From Polyporus tsugae (Eukaryota > Basidiomycota > Agaricomycetes > Polyporales > Polyporaceae): a stretch of DNA of 64,000 bases. The translations under genes and the position numbers were made by a program. Shown piece by piece: positions 33,530 to 45,612 of the stretch (position 1 is the first letter of the stretch; each line of letters begins with the position of its first letter). The stretch is from positions 1,550,001 through 1,614,000 of the forward strand of contig JAHRBS010000001.1 in the NCBI GenBank assembly GCA_024305745.1, in the 5' to 3' direction. The notes under the pieces are model-generated. The model made no database searches. It was not told the origin of the DNA and saw nothing but the letters and a program-made list of their open reading frames with translations.

Positions 33530-36268
33530 ATGGGGCGCCCGACCACGGCTGCACCTCCCCTCCTCCCGCCCACCTCCTCCCACAACACTCATCACGACCC
33601 CCACGACCGACGACGGACGCACTACGACGACTTTGACGACGCTGCCACGCTCCCGCCCACCACACCGTTGACGCGTCAATTATCTCATCTTGTATGCACA
33701 TCTCGCCCTCGTGCCCTCCCGTCCATCACGCCTAACGAGAACCCCGCGAACCACGAGGCCATGGGCGACTTCTCATCCTCATCCCCTCCTCTCTTGCCCT
33801 CGCCTCTCTCCAGACACCACCGCCGGACCGATGTCGGACTCATTTCCCGGCCTCGCACTCCTACCGCCCGGCCCATCTCCAGTCATGCTCGCCCTCACCG
33901 CAGGTCCTCGTCGGACGCCGGCAGCAAGACCCGCATCCCTTCTTCGTCCAACCTCGGTGACATTCCGTCCAGAACTTCCTCCCGCGTCCGACATGGTCAC
34001 GCCCCTCCCGTTACTGCACAAACGCCCCCCTCGACTTCTAAAGTCCGAAGTTACTCAGCCGTGACCTTGCCCTGCAATGAGATCTCTCCGGTGTTCCGCC
34101 TGACTCGTCCGACGCCTGCTATCCACGCCCATCAATCTGGCCACGCCTCCAACGGATGCACGACCCAGCTCTCGCCACCGCTGGTTGCTCAAGTACCCAT
34201 CTCATTAAATCTCCCTCCCTCCCTCTCCTCCTCCCTCACCTCACCCGCACCTTCTCTCACTACCCCGCCTACGCCGCAGAGCCACCGCTTCCCGCTACAC
34301 CCTCGCAGGCGCAGTGCCTTCATCACCCCCTCGCCTTCCGTCTCTTCATTCCGTAGCCACATTCGGTCCTGTGAAGGAGTCAAGGTCCGGTGTGAGCCGT
34401 CACCCTCACCTCTTTCGCACGCAGCGCGCGAAGCGCGAAGAAGTTCCCATCGGTAAGTCTCGTTCCCTCTGACCCTGAGTCGACCCATTCAGACCGGTTC
34501 GAGTCCGTTTTTGAGTTCGCCCACCTTTCTCCATTTTGTATTCTATGAACGTTATTCGCCTGGGCCTGGGAACTGGGCATTCGGACTCTGGACCGGTTCA
34601 TCTCGAGCGCTCCTTGTCCTCTCGCCCTTCTCCTCGTCTCGTGTCTTTCGAAATGCCTCCCCCTTTATTACCTCCTCCGCCGCAGTCCGCCATCCCTTCT
34701 CTCACACATGCCCTCTCCTCCCCTCTCCGTGTTTTCGATCACTCGCTGACCATACCATCTTCATCTCGCTCTACTGCAGGTCATCGCTAGGTTCCCCACC
34801 CCACTTGTTCATCAAGCCTGGTCTCATACCGTTGCGTGCACGCCCCACCCTCGCCATGTCGATGCAAATACATGCACCTACCCCGGTGCTGTCCACAAGG
34901 CCTAACCCTCCACCCCTTTCTTCCACCGCCCGTGGCCGCTCTAGGTCAAGAGCAGGGTCAACCTCTCGTCCTTCCTCACCTCTCACTTCCACAGTACCAC
35001 TACCCCAACGTCCCCCGATGCCTCGCCCACCCAGCCGTTCAGAACGTCTATTGCGCGACACTCTCCGCCGTGCCGAAGAGCAGGAGAGGCTGATGTATCC
35101 TACCCCGTCTCTCTTCGGCCTTGCCCCCCCTTCGAGCAATATCCCTCCCGCCGTCGCACAGATGTTCGGCCCTTGCCGACTGCCTGCCGCCGCTCACGGC
35201 GGCCGACGCCATCGCCGTAATACGTCTTCATCCGTCCAGTCCGACTCGTCATGCGACTACTTTGATGGTGAAGTGGTCGACGAAGAGAGTCCAGAGGACG
35301 AGGAGGACAATGAGTGGCTGTGGCGTGCCAACACTACAGTGTCGTCCAACTCTGCAGCACAACGGTGCGACAACGCTTACAACCCTGTTCGCGTTGTGTC
35401 CGGCAACAAGGCGGAGAGTATTCCGTATGGCACCCCCACCTCGCCGTCCCCCGTGCGTGTGCCGCTCCATCGAGCGGCCAAGTCCTCTCCCTCTGTGCCT
35501 CGGAGGCACACCCATTCTCAGTCTGTCTCCCATGTCGCTGGACATCCTCCCTCAAAAGCCGCTATCGACGCAGACCGGTCTGGTCGCACCGTGACGCCTC
35601 ATGAGGCTGTCCTCCGAAGCAAGCTGGAGGGCGTGCTGAAGAACGCCAAGGCGCAGGACAGGAGGACGCGGAGTGCTGAGCGTCGAGACCTCGACAGCGG
35701 GTTCAGCAGTGGCAGTGGCAACTCCATGGCGAGCAGCAGGAATAGGAGTGGCGAGGGTGACTTCTTCTTTGGAGTGGGTGGCGATGTAAGTACTTCCCTG
35801 TCGCGCTGTTCCCCATCGGGCGGTGCTGATTGTCCTCGACTCTCACAGTCAAGTTTGACGTCACTATCATCGAACGAGCCCGCGAAGTACAGGTCAGGCC
35901 TAAGTATCCCATCGTCACCAGGCGTCCCTGCCAGGCATCTGCACATGCCACCACCTGTCTCGCCAAAGTCCACAAGTAGGCCTCTGTCGTCGCAGAGATA
36001 CAGCCCTTCCAGTGGCGTTGCTCCCCTCACACCGCCCCCTTCGCCGCCTTTCAACGCGCGTCAGGCCGCCGCGCAATGCAAAACCATGGATGGTTACATC
36101 TCTTTCGCGAATATCGAGGGTCTCGGCGTCCCCGACGATAGCGATGATGAGACCGATGAAGACGCCAAGACTCGGAGTCGCTGGTTCCAGTGGTTGCACA
36201 TCTCCGGGAAGACGGCTACCAACGATCGCGCGCGAGGTCGCAGCGATTCCAGTAGTGCATCGAGATAA
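33530..36268 (+). CDS. Ser/Pro/Arg-rich disordered protein of unknown function (up to 782 aa)
   Basis: Proposed exons are 33530-34452, 34780-35785 and 35849-36268, 2349 nt with TAA. The first intron is long for this genome (327 nt, GTAAGT...TGCAG), but joining it keeps the frame. The second is 63 nt, so it is also open if unspliced. The first exon is Ser/Pro/Arg-rich (HRRSSSDAGSKTRIPSSSN). The best conserved-looking parts lie in exons 2-3: RSERLLRDTLRRAEEQERLM, TPHEAVLRSKLEGVLKNAK, GFSSGSGNSMASSRNRSGEG and PLTPPPSPPFNARQAAAQCK followed by SFANIEGLGVPDD. No enzyme domain is recognised; many SP/TP and RxxS sites suggest a phosphoregulated protein. An alternative model starts at the ATG at 34856 (449 aa) and treats the first exon as a separate gene or leader. 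Confidence 0.6.
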
Positions 36269-39200
36269 CCTGGTTCGACAGTTCCCTTGTGAGTCCTCGG
36301 GACTGTCGCCGTGTTTGACGATGTGCTGTTGGGTTGCGCGGCTCGCGCTGCTTCCTGTTCCGCTGGTCACGACTCACCGTGTTCATCATGTCCACATGCT
36401 TTCGTCCTCACGCCATATGGACGTGCTGTTGTATATACATCTATGCCGCATCACTGTATTTCTTGCTTTGCTGTTGTCCTCTGTCGCTGCATACACATCA
36501 TCCCCTGCATCATCTCATCGTCGACTTATACAACCTCTCGCCGGCGACGGTCGGGACCCTCCAGACTACCCCCGAGATACCGCCCGTCTATATCCCCTCA
36601 ACCCCCACACCGCCCGCGCTGCGGACCCATCCAGCGCACGACCCTATATGCCCACCTTTACGATCATCATGTCTCGTCGCGATGGCTCTCGTGCGACCAT
36701 TCGGCAGCGCATGATTGCTGTCGTCTGACTGCGTGGCCAACTCGTCGCATGGGAAGAAAAGGAGTGGTCTCTCCCTACTTATTCTCGCTTATGATCATAC
36801 GCATTGACGATACTTCGTTACGCTCATAACGACTGCGTACTCGGACGGACAACGACCTATTACCGTTTGGACTGCCACGAGTCTCGCTAGTCTGTCTTTC
36901 ATCGCACGGCTCCGGTGCGCACGTACTTGGGCTTTGCAGTAGACTGTTGGCTGTTGGACTAGAGTATCACCGTTGTCTGTTCGTATCGCAATCCCGTTGC
37001 AATGGCATATCATTACACGAAACTTCAGTCGCGTGTGCATTGCGTGTGCAGTATCGCGCTGTGAGTTGCACCGGCCCTATGGCAAACATGCCACCTAGGT
37101 TCTGCACTCACGCCACCTACAAACGTGAACATGGTATCACCGAAATAAGGCACGCGGATAAAGATACCTATAGCCAACCTTAGTCTTCTCGGCACACCGT
37201 TCTGCCTGGATGGTCACGTCTAGAGAAGCCACCAAAGTTGTACCCATGCCTCAGGTCCCAGGGCCATATGCCGGAATAACGCGGCAGGCTGAGGGTATCC
37301 CACCGTGGCGTTGACAAGAGCAGGAGTATATCCCGTGCCTCAATGGGCCCACAAGTGCCTCGTATAGCATGCTACCCGTAATGTCCCAAGGCCTGAGGTG
37401 TATATGGAAGACAACTATCGGATGCTGTACGGCAATAGCCTTGATCACCCGCGTGGGTGCGCCCTTACGCGGCGGGGAAAGACGTTCGCCGTGAGCTTTT
37501 AAGAAGTAAGTTGGCTGTGGGACCGCACGATATCGATGACGCAGCCCCGCGCGGAGGGGCGCATGTATAAGTATAAGTATATATCGATGACAGAAGGAAG
37601 GGCTTTAGACCAGCCACAATGCCGTGTCTCCTCCGCGTGCAAGGACACACGGCCGTCAGTGCCGCCGGGGGTCCCACCGTGCCACTGAGGACAGTTGCAA
37701 CCATCCGCATCGACATCAGATAGAGAAGAAGGGCTGCAGCCAGCCATCGGATTCGTAGGTGGGTGTCCGCAGAGGCAGATGCAGAGTGACAGTTCCGAGG
37801 CCAAGTGCGCACTGGCAGAGCTTGCGGTCTAGAATTCTGGCCTTGCTTCCTCCGCGTTCTGCGTTCCGCGTTCCGCGTTCCGCCTCAGCTGGGACGACAC
37901 GACGGGCCTCGTACAGCATGGCATATGACGAGTCCCCTTGGCAAACGAACCGTCATTGCGCACCTCATGCTGTCCTCGAAGCGGCCCCCGCAGCGCTGGT
38001 CAGCCGCCACGATATGTGGTGGGTCCAGAACCTACGCGCGCCGAATTGTGAACGACTGTATTGTCATAAAGTGCTGCGACAGGACTTCCCGCCCACCCGG
38101 CCCGCACACGATTACACGCTACCACCTTTAGCCCGGAAGGTGGGCGATGGAATGGATGGGGTTGCTAAGTGGGCACGCAGAACCCACCACCGCCGGCAGG
38201 CAGGGCTGTGCGACGAAGTTCGAAGCTGATGCCTAGGCCGCTGGGCTCGGACGGGTTCACACCGCACAACTCGGAGGGGCAGGGTCTGGGGCAATTGTTG
38301 GCCGCGTAATGTTGGCGTTAAATTCTGGGGTACAACGGGTTACAATTACGGACCTGGCCCAAGCAGTATAAGTATGAGGATGCATTCCAGGGGCGTGCAG
38401 ACTCACCTAATGTGGGCGTGCGCCTGATATGGTGCGACACCCTGAAATGCTGGTACTTCTGGACTTGTCGAGACCGAAACTACTTATCACAAGATTCGGT
38501 GAGCTACGAACAAGTCATGAAGTATGTACACGTTGGGCATGAGGAGTCTGGGTTGGCTTAAGACGGAACTAGGCATCGTCTGACCACTTTCAATTAGCTC
38601 GAGCTCACCATAGGAGGGCGTACCATCTTGTGCGAATCACAGACAAACCAAATCGCAGTGTCCTGCATGGATGGCCGTCGAGACTACTTACTTAATTCCA
38701 CTGAGGGGCTGGGGTGAACACTTCAAATGTTGATCAAGAACTTTGACTTAGATATCGATGAAGTGATGTCGTAGTCAAGAGTCCTGCGTCCTGCGACTCA
38801 AATATTTGGTAACGAGAAGGGGGTTAGCTTTGTTGGTACCTGGATAGAGGGTCGAGTTCTGAGCAGCGGTTGGAGGAGAGGTTGAGGAGAGATTGAGGAG
38901 AGATGGTCAACGCAGAGATGGGTCCGGGTCTGGTTTTGATATTGCCTACTACAGGCAATCCCCGACAACGCTCCGACGTGGCGGGCAGCCAAATCGGGGA
39001 CTCGGAGTCGCGGGCCTGACTCCCGGGCCGGGAAGTACTTCCCCAAGGGCCAAAGTCCGTCATGATCTAGTAGTAGTACTACTGAACTTCGCTTGGTCCT
39101 TAGTGTAGTTGAAAGTGTCATGAAAAGGCTCTTCAACCTGATCAAACACAAATCATTATCTAGACCGCATACATATTCTACACGAGAGCGAGAAAAAATC

Positions 39201-39342
39201 CAGGACCTTGGCGCAAAGCAGGACAGCAGCAGAGGGTATCAACGTGGGTCCGAAACCAAACCAGATTGTCCGTTCTGAATCATAGAAAGGAATAAATCGT
39301 TAGGAAAAGACGGAATAAGGCATGAGTAGCAGAGTCATGTAA
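36269..39342. other. Gene-poor stretch
   Basis: No supported gene in about 3.1 kb. Small features are a CGTTC/TTCCG microrepeat near 37856-37882 and a GATTGAGGAGA repeat near 38870-38905. Short open frames here have unremarkable codon use. Confidence 0.4.
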
Positions 39343-40121
39343 CTACTCTCTGGTCCAGACCAGAGTCGGTGCTTGGTTTTCAAATCGAAGTCAGCAGGAT
39401 CCAGAAGTAAACATTGTGATGTACTCACAGACACCCTTGTCGGATCGGATGGGCACGTGAAGGAAGGCCCAACCAGGGTAGTAGTATGTGGGAACAAGCG
39501 AGGTAGCATACCAAGTAATTGGCAGCCACGAATTCGTGGAGGAGGGTGTCGACGGAAAGGGGTAACGTTCCTCAGGAGTGGGGACGGGTGTCGTGCGTTG
39601 GGGAGGCTCGATGCAATTCGTAGGGGGAGCTGGGCGAGCGTACTCGTCCCTGACTAATGTTCGTACACCAGCGCTCTTGATCCGTTCATGAGATAAGAAT
39701 TGGTCCAAGATCTGAAGAGTGGTTACATGAGTAGGGTTGGAAGGGGGTGGGGTTCGAGATGAGAATGGTAATGCCACTTACAAGAACATAGCGCCATAAA
39801 TTTCTGGCAGCGGCCAGCCGATCCCCACACCAGTGATTGGGCTGACTGTATGCGCTGTGAATAACGGTGAGCGGATGGTATTGCGAGGTCGGGAAGAGCG
39901 TGCACTGACTGTTCATAGAGATTCTCGTATTCTGCAACGTCGTCGGCCGTTAGCTCGTTTCGTAACAAGTCCATGATCTTCACGGCGCCATCAATATAAC
40001 GAGCTGCTCTGTGGCGCTTGGAGTACTTGGGTTCCATGGTGCCCAACCAAGCGCAGACTTCAGGGCGATCTATCGAGTCTTTGATCTGTTGGATCGTCTG
40101 GATGGCCAGAGTTGAAGGCAT
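39343..40121 (-). CDS. Unknown protein, 195 aa, four exons
   Basis: Minus-strand exons 40121-39910, 39845-39782, 39711-39429 and 39371-39343 total 588 nt with TAG, using standard donors (GTCAGT, GTAAGT, GTGAGT). The start context is GTCAAAATG, 66 bp below a TATAAA. The protein starts MPSTLAIQTIQQIKDSIDRP and then has a helical region (RHRAARYIDGAVKIMDLLRN). HQPNHWCGDRLAAARNLWRY, RIKSAGVRTLVRDEY and WYATSLVPTYYYPGWAFLHV follow. I do not recognise the family. There is no signal peptide or obvious membrane helix. It may be co-oriented with, or even part of, the upstream gene that ends 154 bp away; joining them would require a 38-nt intron, so two genes are preferred. Confidence 0.6.
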
Positions 40122-40186
40122 TTTGACCGGGGGGAGAGCGCAAAGGAAGGTAGTTCTGAAGATCTGGCCTGACCAACGGGCACGCC

Positions 40187-40192
40187 TTTATA
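40187..40192 (-). promoter_or_regulatory. TATA box between two small unknown genes
   Basis: TATAAA on the minus strand (in GCTATAAAGGC), 66 nt upstream of the ATG at 40121. It is followed by a CT-rich stretch and an A-rich start context. It supports a separate transcript for the downstream gene. Confidence 0.5.
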
Positions 40193-40274
40193 GCAGGATA
40201 CCAAAAAGTGCTTCCTTCCCCTTGTAGAGTTCGCACTGAATTGAAACACAACGGAGAAGAAACCAAACCAACAC

Positions 40275-40957
40275 TTACCTATTTCGTGGAGCTGCGGCAA
40301 CACATGGCGATGTTGAACAGCATGAATTGACATATTTGGACGACATGTCAGTCCTGTATGGTAAGTCATCAGACAATCCTGGGACGCTCCTCACAGGCTG
40401 CAGCACGACGTCGGGCACAGACCGTCCTGGGTGCTCAGAGAGGGAGAAAAGGCCGCCCGAAGGCTGCGTCGGCGTGTGTGCTGCAGCGTGCCAAACCAAT
40501 GCTCGGACTCCGTCGTCATCCTGACACTCAATTCTGAGAGAATAAGACAGTGGATATAGCAACACCATCGCATTGTTGAGATCTGAAGTGACGCGTACGG
40601 CAGAAGTCGATGAAGGACTACCAAATTCATTAGCATGCAGAACGCACCCGGGACGAAAGCGCCTCACGTCTTGTTCACCGACGCAACTCCGCTGAGGTTT
40701 GTCCGGAGGCTCGCAAATCCCTGAAAGATTTCTGGGTGCACGATGGGGTAGTAAAAGTTGACTAGAATCGGTGCCCTGCGTCTAAAGGAAATAAGTACGG
40801 AGAAGCATATGGTGGGTGGTCATGTTGTTTGACGCCAGCCACAAGCATCGCCATTTATAATAGGCGCTTACTGCGTCTTGCTTTGGTAAACCTGGTTCGA
40901 ACCACCAACCGCAGCACCACCAGTTGAGCAGCAGCACGATCCTCCAGCTGCAGCCAT
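40275..40957 (-). CDS. Unknown small Cys-cluster protein, 150 aa, three exons
   Basis: Minus-strand exons 40957-40872, 40775-40668 and 40533-40275 total 453 nt with TAA. The first splice (GTAAGC...GCAG, 96 nt) joins QVYQSKT to APILVNFYYPIVHPEIFQGF. The second (GTGAGG...TCTCAG) joins SVNKT to IECQDDDGVRALVWHAAAH. The N-terminus starts MAAAGGSCCCSTGG, three adjacent Cys that could be acylated or metal-binding, and the C-terminus again has SCC and PCV. No family is recognised. The last exon could instead be spliced at a GTAAGT at 40278, just before the stop codon, and run into the next gene. Confidence 0.5.
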
Positions 40958-41340
40958 CCTCCGAACAGATTCAGTTCTTGGAAATTTCTTGCATAATGCC
41001 CAGAATATTGGGTCTCTTGAACAAGTCGGAAAATATGGTACGACGCCTGCCAGGCGCTAAGACGTCATTCAGATTGCCACTTGAGTGCTGCCCAACTGAT
41101 CATGATTAGAGTGTTACAGTAAAGCAGGCCATGATCGTTTCCGGAGCAAGGGTGTCTCTCCAACGTCAACCTTCGCCGAGGGTTTGCGACTGTTTGCGAG
41201 TGTAGGGCACGACGATCGTCACGCGATCGATAACAGCAGTGTCACAATAAGTAGCAATGCATATTAGTCTTGTCTTCCAACCCTGTCGAGCTCCATAAGT
41301 ACTCTACTTTTCGAATAAACCTTCATCGACATCGATAACA

Positions 41341-42634
41341 ATGCCGTTCTCCAATGCTTCAGTGCTTATCTTAGATGGCGGTCTGGTACATTGGATGCTT
41401 ATGTTGCGCTATTCCTTCAAAGTGATACCATTACACACAGGGCACGACACTGGAAGACGTTTTCCACCAGCAACTTGGATATCCATTGTGGTCCGCTACC
41501 CCAGTTGACAAAGATCCCGAGGCAATCATCTCCACGCATCTCGCATTCCTACGCGCGGGAGCAGATGTCATCATCACATCCACGTACGTATCTTTTCGAT
41601 TACCCGGTGAGACAAGGAACACATAACACTATGACAGATACCAGGCGGCATACTATACGTACGAGATCGCGGGATACTCCCGCGAAGACGCGAAGCGGCT
41701 CATGCTCGAGGCCGTCAAACTAGCCGTCGAGGCTAAACGCCGATACATCCAGGAAACAGCACAGAGCGATCGCAGCGATGCGGGATCGTCGCAGAGCGTG
41801 AAGATCGCACTCTCGCTGGGTCCGTACGGAGGCGTGCTCTCCCCCGCACAAGAATTCCACGGCTTCTATCCCCCGCCCTTCGGGCCGATGCTGTCCTCGG
41901 ATACGGCCAAGACGAACATATTCGACGACACAGAGGATGGAAAACATCGTGAGGCCGCGGCCGTAGAAGCCCTGGAGGACTTCCACTACGAGCGGTTGGA
42001 GGTGTTCGCCGAGAACAGGGAGGTATGGGATGAGATAGACCTCGTGGCCTTCGAAACAGTGCCGCTACGCAGGGAGATCGCAGGGATCAGGCGAGCAGTG
42101 GCAAGGTTGCAGAGGACCAAAGAGTTGAAGCCTGCTGGGCAGCCAGAGGAGCACAGCGCGAAAACGATGAAGCCCTGGTGGATCAGCACCGTCCACCCCG
42201 ATGGACATTATCCGGAGATGAAGCCTGGCGGCGGATGGGCGACCATGGTCGAGGTTGCGGAAGCCGCTTTGCTCGGTGAAGACGAGAGGACGAGCATACC
42301 TTGGGGACTCGGGATTAACTGCACAGGGGTCGAGTTCCTGCCGAAGCTGGTGCGGGAGGCACGGGATGTGGCGAGACAAGCCTTGGAGGTACACGGGGTG
42401 GGGCCATGGCTGGTCTTGTATCCAAATGGCGGCGACGTTTTCAATCCGGAAACGCATTCTTGGGAGGCGAAAGGAAGAGGGGAGACTCGATGGGGAAAGG
42501 AAATGTGCACCGTAGTGGCGGAGAGCAGAGGCGACGAGGTGTGGGGAGGGATCGTTGTGGGGGGATGTTGCAAGACAGGACCAGACAATATTTCAGAGCT
42601 GAGGGACGAGCTGCACGGCTGCTTGGATACGTAG
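41341..42634 (+). CDS. Homocysteine S-methyltransferase, 394 aa, three exons
   Basis: Exons 41341-41385, 41441-41583 and 41638-42634 total 1185 nt with TAG. The first splice restores VLILDGGLGTTLEDVF, the standard N-terminus of the family, and the second restores IITSTYQAAYYTYE. Zinc-ligand cysteines are visible in GLGINCTG and in the C-terminal GGCCKTGPDNI. HPDGHYPEMKPGGGWA and WLVLYPNGGDVF are further conserved blocks. The enzyme transfers a methyl group from S-methylmethionine or S-adenosylmethionine to homocysteine, giving methionine (yeast Mht1/Sam4 type, cytosolic). The length is slightly above the yeast enzymes because of an insert around residues 105-150. It is divergent from the small unknown gene at 40957 with 383 bp between start codons. 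Confidence 0.93.
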
Positions 42635-42888
42635 AGGTATAACATGTGCGATGTAGTTCATGTGTTGGGTGTGCGCATACTTAGGATCCTGTGGCAGTGG
42701 TTCACTGGGCAAGTGCAGCACAAATTAGGCAACCCCGCATACGGACCCCGGAAGCGGTCTACGGGGATTGCCGGGGGCCCGATGAGATTGCGGGAGGAAG
42801 AGCTCGTCGCTGTCTACCGCAACGCACAAGAGTCGCCCGAAAGACCACACGTCGCCGACACCGACGCCCTCAAAATAAACCCACAGCG

Positions 42889-42997
42889 GTGAGTGCTCCG
42901 TTCATGTTCGTCTGGCGGAAGAATGGGAGGAATGGGCAGCGGGGTTGGGTTGGATGGCACACGCGAAGTTTGGATGTTGATACCCTCCCTCTCCCAG
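42889..42997 (+). other. Probable 5' UTR intron of RPS0
   Basis: CAGCG|GTGAGTG ... CTCTCCCAG|GTCC, 109 nt, ending 7 bp before the RPS0 ATG. Leader introns next to the start codon are common in fungal ribosomal protein genes. The donor and acceptor are strong, but splicing is inferred from sequence only. Confidence 0.6.
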
Positions 42998-43004
42998 GTC
43001 CGCC

Positions 43005-44010
43005 ATGTCGTCAAAACTCCCCTCCGTCCTCAGTGCCACCGATGAGGAGATCCAGCTCCTCCTCGCGGCTCAGTCGCACATCGGCAGCAAGAACTGCGAC
43101 AAGCAGATGCTTCCCTACGTCTGGAAGCGCAGGTCCGACGGTCAGTGAAATCTGCCGCCGATCTGGACAGTACTGCTCAGACGCGTTTCGCTGGGGTTCA
43201 TTAGGTATCCACATCATCAACATTGGCAAGACCTGGGAGAAGCTCGTTTTCGCCGCTCGTATCATCGCCGCCATTGAGAATCCCAACGACGTCTGTGTAA
43301 TTTCCGCCCGCCCGTACGGCCACCGTGCGGTCCTCAAGTTCGCCGCGAACACTGGCGCGCAGGCGATCGCTGGTCGTTTCACGCCCGGTTCCTTCACAAA
43401 CTACATCACCCGCTCCTTCAAGGAGCCCCGCCTCATCATCGTTACCGACCCCCGCGTTGACCACCAGGCCATTCGCGAAGCGTCCTACGTTAACATCCCC
43501 GTCATTGCCTTCTGCGACACCGACGCTCCGCTGAAGTTTGTCGACGTCACGATCCCTATCAACAACAAGTCCCGTCACTCTGTCGGTCTCGCTTGGTGGC
43601 TCCTTGCCCGTGAGGTCCTCCGCCTCCGCGGCACCATCCCCCGCACTTCTGATGGCTGGAACGTCATGGTGGACATGTTCTTCTACCGTGACCCCGAGGA
43701 GGTCGAGAAGCAGCAACAGGAGGAGGCCGCCCAGAAGGCTGCTGCTGTCACTGTGGACCAGGCCGAAGCGCCTATTACTGACTGGGATGTCACTTCTGCC
43801 CCTCAGGCAGGTGGCATCAACCCTGGTTTGGTCGCTGGGGAGGGTACGTCCTTCCTTTTGTACTTGATCTGATGCCGTACTGACTTTCGATGCAAAGGTG
43901 GCCTCGACTGGTCTGCGGAGCCCGCTGCAGCTGGTCCTACCGACTGGTCAGCAGAGCCCGCTGCTTCTGGATGGGGTGCGGAGCCTGCGGGCACTGGCGG
44001 TTGGGATTAA
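43005..44010 (+). CDS. RPS0: 40S ribosomal protein S0 (uS2, laminin-receptor family), 295 aa
   Basis: Exons 43005-43140, 43205-43843 and 43898-44010 total 888 nt with TAA. Conserved uS2 blocks are clear: [36 protein letters not shown] (across the first splice), [60 protein letters not shown] and [19 protein letters not shown]. The C-terminal tail is acidic and Trp-rich with repeated DWSAEPAA units, as in eukaryotic RPSA/RPS0. The protein is needed for 20S rRNA processing and sits at the head-body junction of the 40S subunit. Codon use is strongly biased to C-ending codons, fitting high expression. The gene follows the methyltransferase by 370 bp on the same strand. Confidence 0.97.
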
Positions 44011-44393
44011 ACCTCTTTGGGGTTGCTACACTTGCATTGTCGCCACTCTCTGTCGCTGTTCAGTAATGTTGTGTTGTACTCGGGATCCTATGTCTACGAT
44101 GACATGCCCATCCTCACGCCTTTTTATTGACGCAAAACTATGTACAGCGTATGACCAACATGACATGCTTTTTCTACTCAGTCAATCTTCTCCGTTCGCC
44201 TTGTACTCCGCAGGTGATTGGATAGATCCGCAAACGTGAGCTCGTCGTGAGAGCAAATCGGTAAACGCGGTCGTGTTACAGGCGGCCCATAGTTAGGTGT
44301 GTTTGTCTACTATTACAGGCTAGATCCCTCATATGTCTCTAGCACGTATAATTCCAGCACATAAACGTTCCTGCAGTAGGATTGCCAGGACAC
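44011..44393. other. Convergent intergenic 3' region between RPS0 and NAG1
   Basis: No gene seen. The GC content drops relative to both flanking genes, as expected for the two 3' UTRs. Confidence 0.5.
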
Positions 44394-45612
44394 TCACTCC
44401 ATGCTGCCGACGGGCTCGTCGACACCCTGCTTCTTCAGAGCCTCGTGCACGGCCTCGACCTCGTCCTGGACACGCTCAATGGACTTGAAGTACTTGACAG
44501 TCTTCACATGGAGCTCCGCCGTCGCGTCCTCGTCCACGACGATGAGGGCCCACGGATGCAGCTGGAGCGCAGACAGCGTCCAGAGGTGGTTGACGCCCTC
44601 CTCGATCGCCTTGGAGAGCGCGAGCGCCTTGCGCTGGCCGGTGACGACGACAACGACCTCGCGCGACTCGAGCACGGTCGCGACGCCTACGGTGAGCGCC
44701 ATGCGCGGGACGGCGGCGATGTCGTTGTTGAAGAAGCGGGCGTTGGCGAGGATGGTGTCGTACGCGAGCGTCTTGATGCGCGTGCGCGACGCGAGGGACG
44801 ATCCTGCACACGTGAGGCGCAATCACGATGCACGATTCCACGATGAGGGGCCTGTGCAAGATGCGGAAGGAGAAGAAGAGGGATGTGTGCTCACCGGGCT
44901 CGTTGAACGCGATGTGGCCGTCCTCGCCGATGCCGCCGAGGAAGAGCTCGATGCCACCGTACTTCTTGATCTTGGCCTCATACTCTTTGCACTCCTCGAT
45001 CAAGTTCTTGGCGTTCCCGTTCAGGATGTTGACCTGCGAGGGCGGGATGTCGACTGGGTTCGCAGGGTCAGTGTCAGCTCAGAGCGAGCGCGCGCGCAAG
45101 GGAGGGCGGAAAAAAGGGGGGCGCTAGAACGCACCATGGGAGAAGAATTCGCGGAACATGAAGGTGTGGTAGGACTCGGGGTGGTCCTCCGGGAGCCCGA
45201 CGTACTCGTCCATGTTGAACGTGACGACATTCTTGAACCTGCACACCTGACCGTCAGAGTCGCTCTCGTTCCAATGACGGATGTGGCGGAGGCACTCACG
45301 AAAGCTTGCCGGCCTTCACGAGGCTGATGAGGTGCTTGTATGTCGCGATAGGGGACGAGCCCGTTGGGAGGCCGAGCACGAACGGTTTCTCGGGCGTCGG
45401 GCTGAAGTCGTTTATCCTGCGGGCGTCCGAGGAATCAATGCTCGCGCTCAGGGCTGGCACATGCGAACATATGAACACATACCGCTTAGCGATGTAGTTT
45501 CCGATGTACTCTCCGACAGCTTTGGGATCGTCGCGGACGATGAGACCTGGCGAATCGAAGGCAAAGTCAATGGGGACGTTTGACGGACGCCAACAACGAA
45601 ATCCGTACGCAT
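44394..45612 (-). CDS. NAG1: Glucosamine-6-phosphate deaminase, 285 aa, six exons
   Basis: Minus-strand exons: 45612-45609, 45546-45483, 45416-45300, 45238-45135, 45053-44895 and 44803-44394, totalling 858 nt with TGA. The first coding exon is only four nucleotides (ATGC), and splicing gives [20 protein letters not shown]. Family motifs are intact: [16 protein letters not shown] (phosphate loop), [20 protein letters not shown] (catalytic Asp region), [20 protein letters not shown] (catalytic His/Glu, the last part joined by the fifth splice) and [15 protein letters not shown]. The enzyme converts glucosamine-6-phosphate to fructose-6-phosphate and ammonia in N-acetylglucosamine/chitin catabolism. 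No other NAG-utilisation gene is adjacent; fungal clusters often pair it with a deacetylase and kinase, absent here. Confidence 0.95.

Noticed and set aside
34490..34512. GGTTCGAGTCC followed by T5, resembling a tRNA 3' end
   Set aside because: The T stem does not pair well and no upstream cloverleaf can be formed; it falls in the probable intron of the Ser/Pro-rich gene.
40860..40900. GGTTCGAACC string resembling a tRNA T loop
   Set aside because: No acceptor, D or anticodon stems can be paired around it, and it lies inside the first exon of the small Cys-cluster gene.
44401..45327. Plus-strand open frame of 308 codons
   Set aside because: Antisense of NAG1, which has all catalytic motifs on the other strand.
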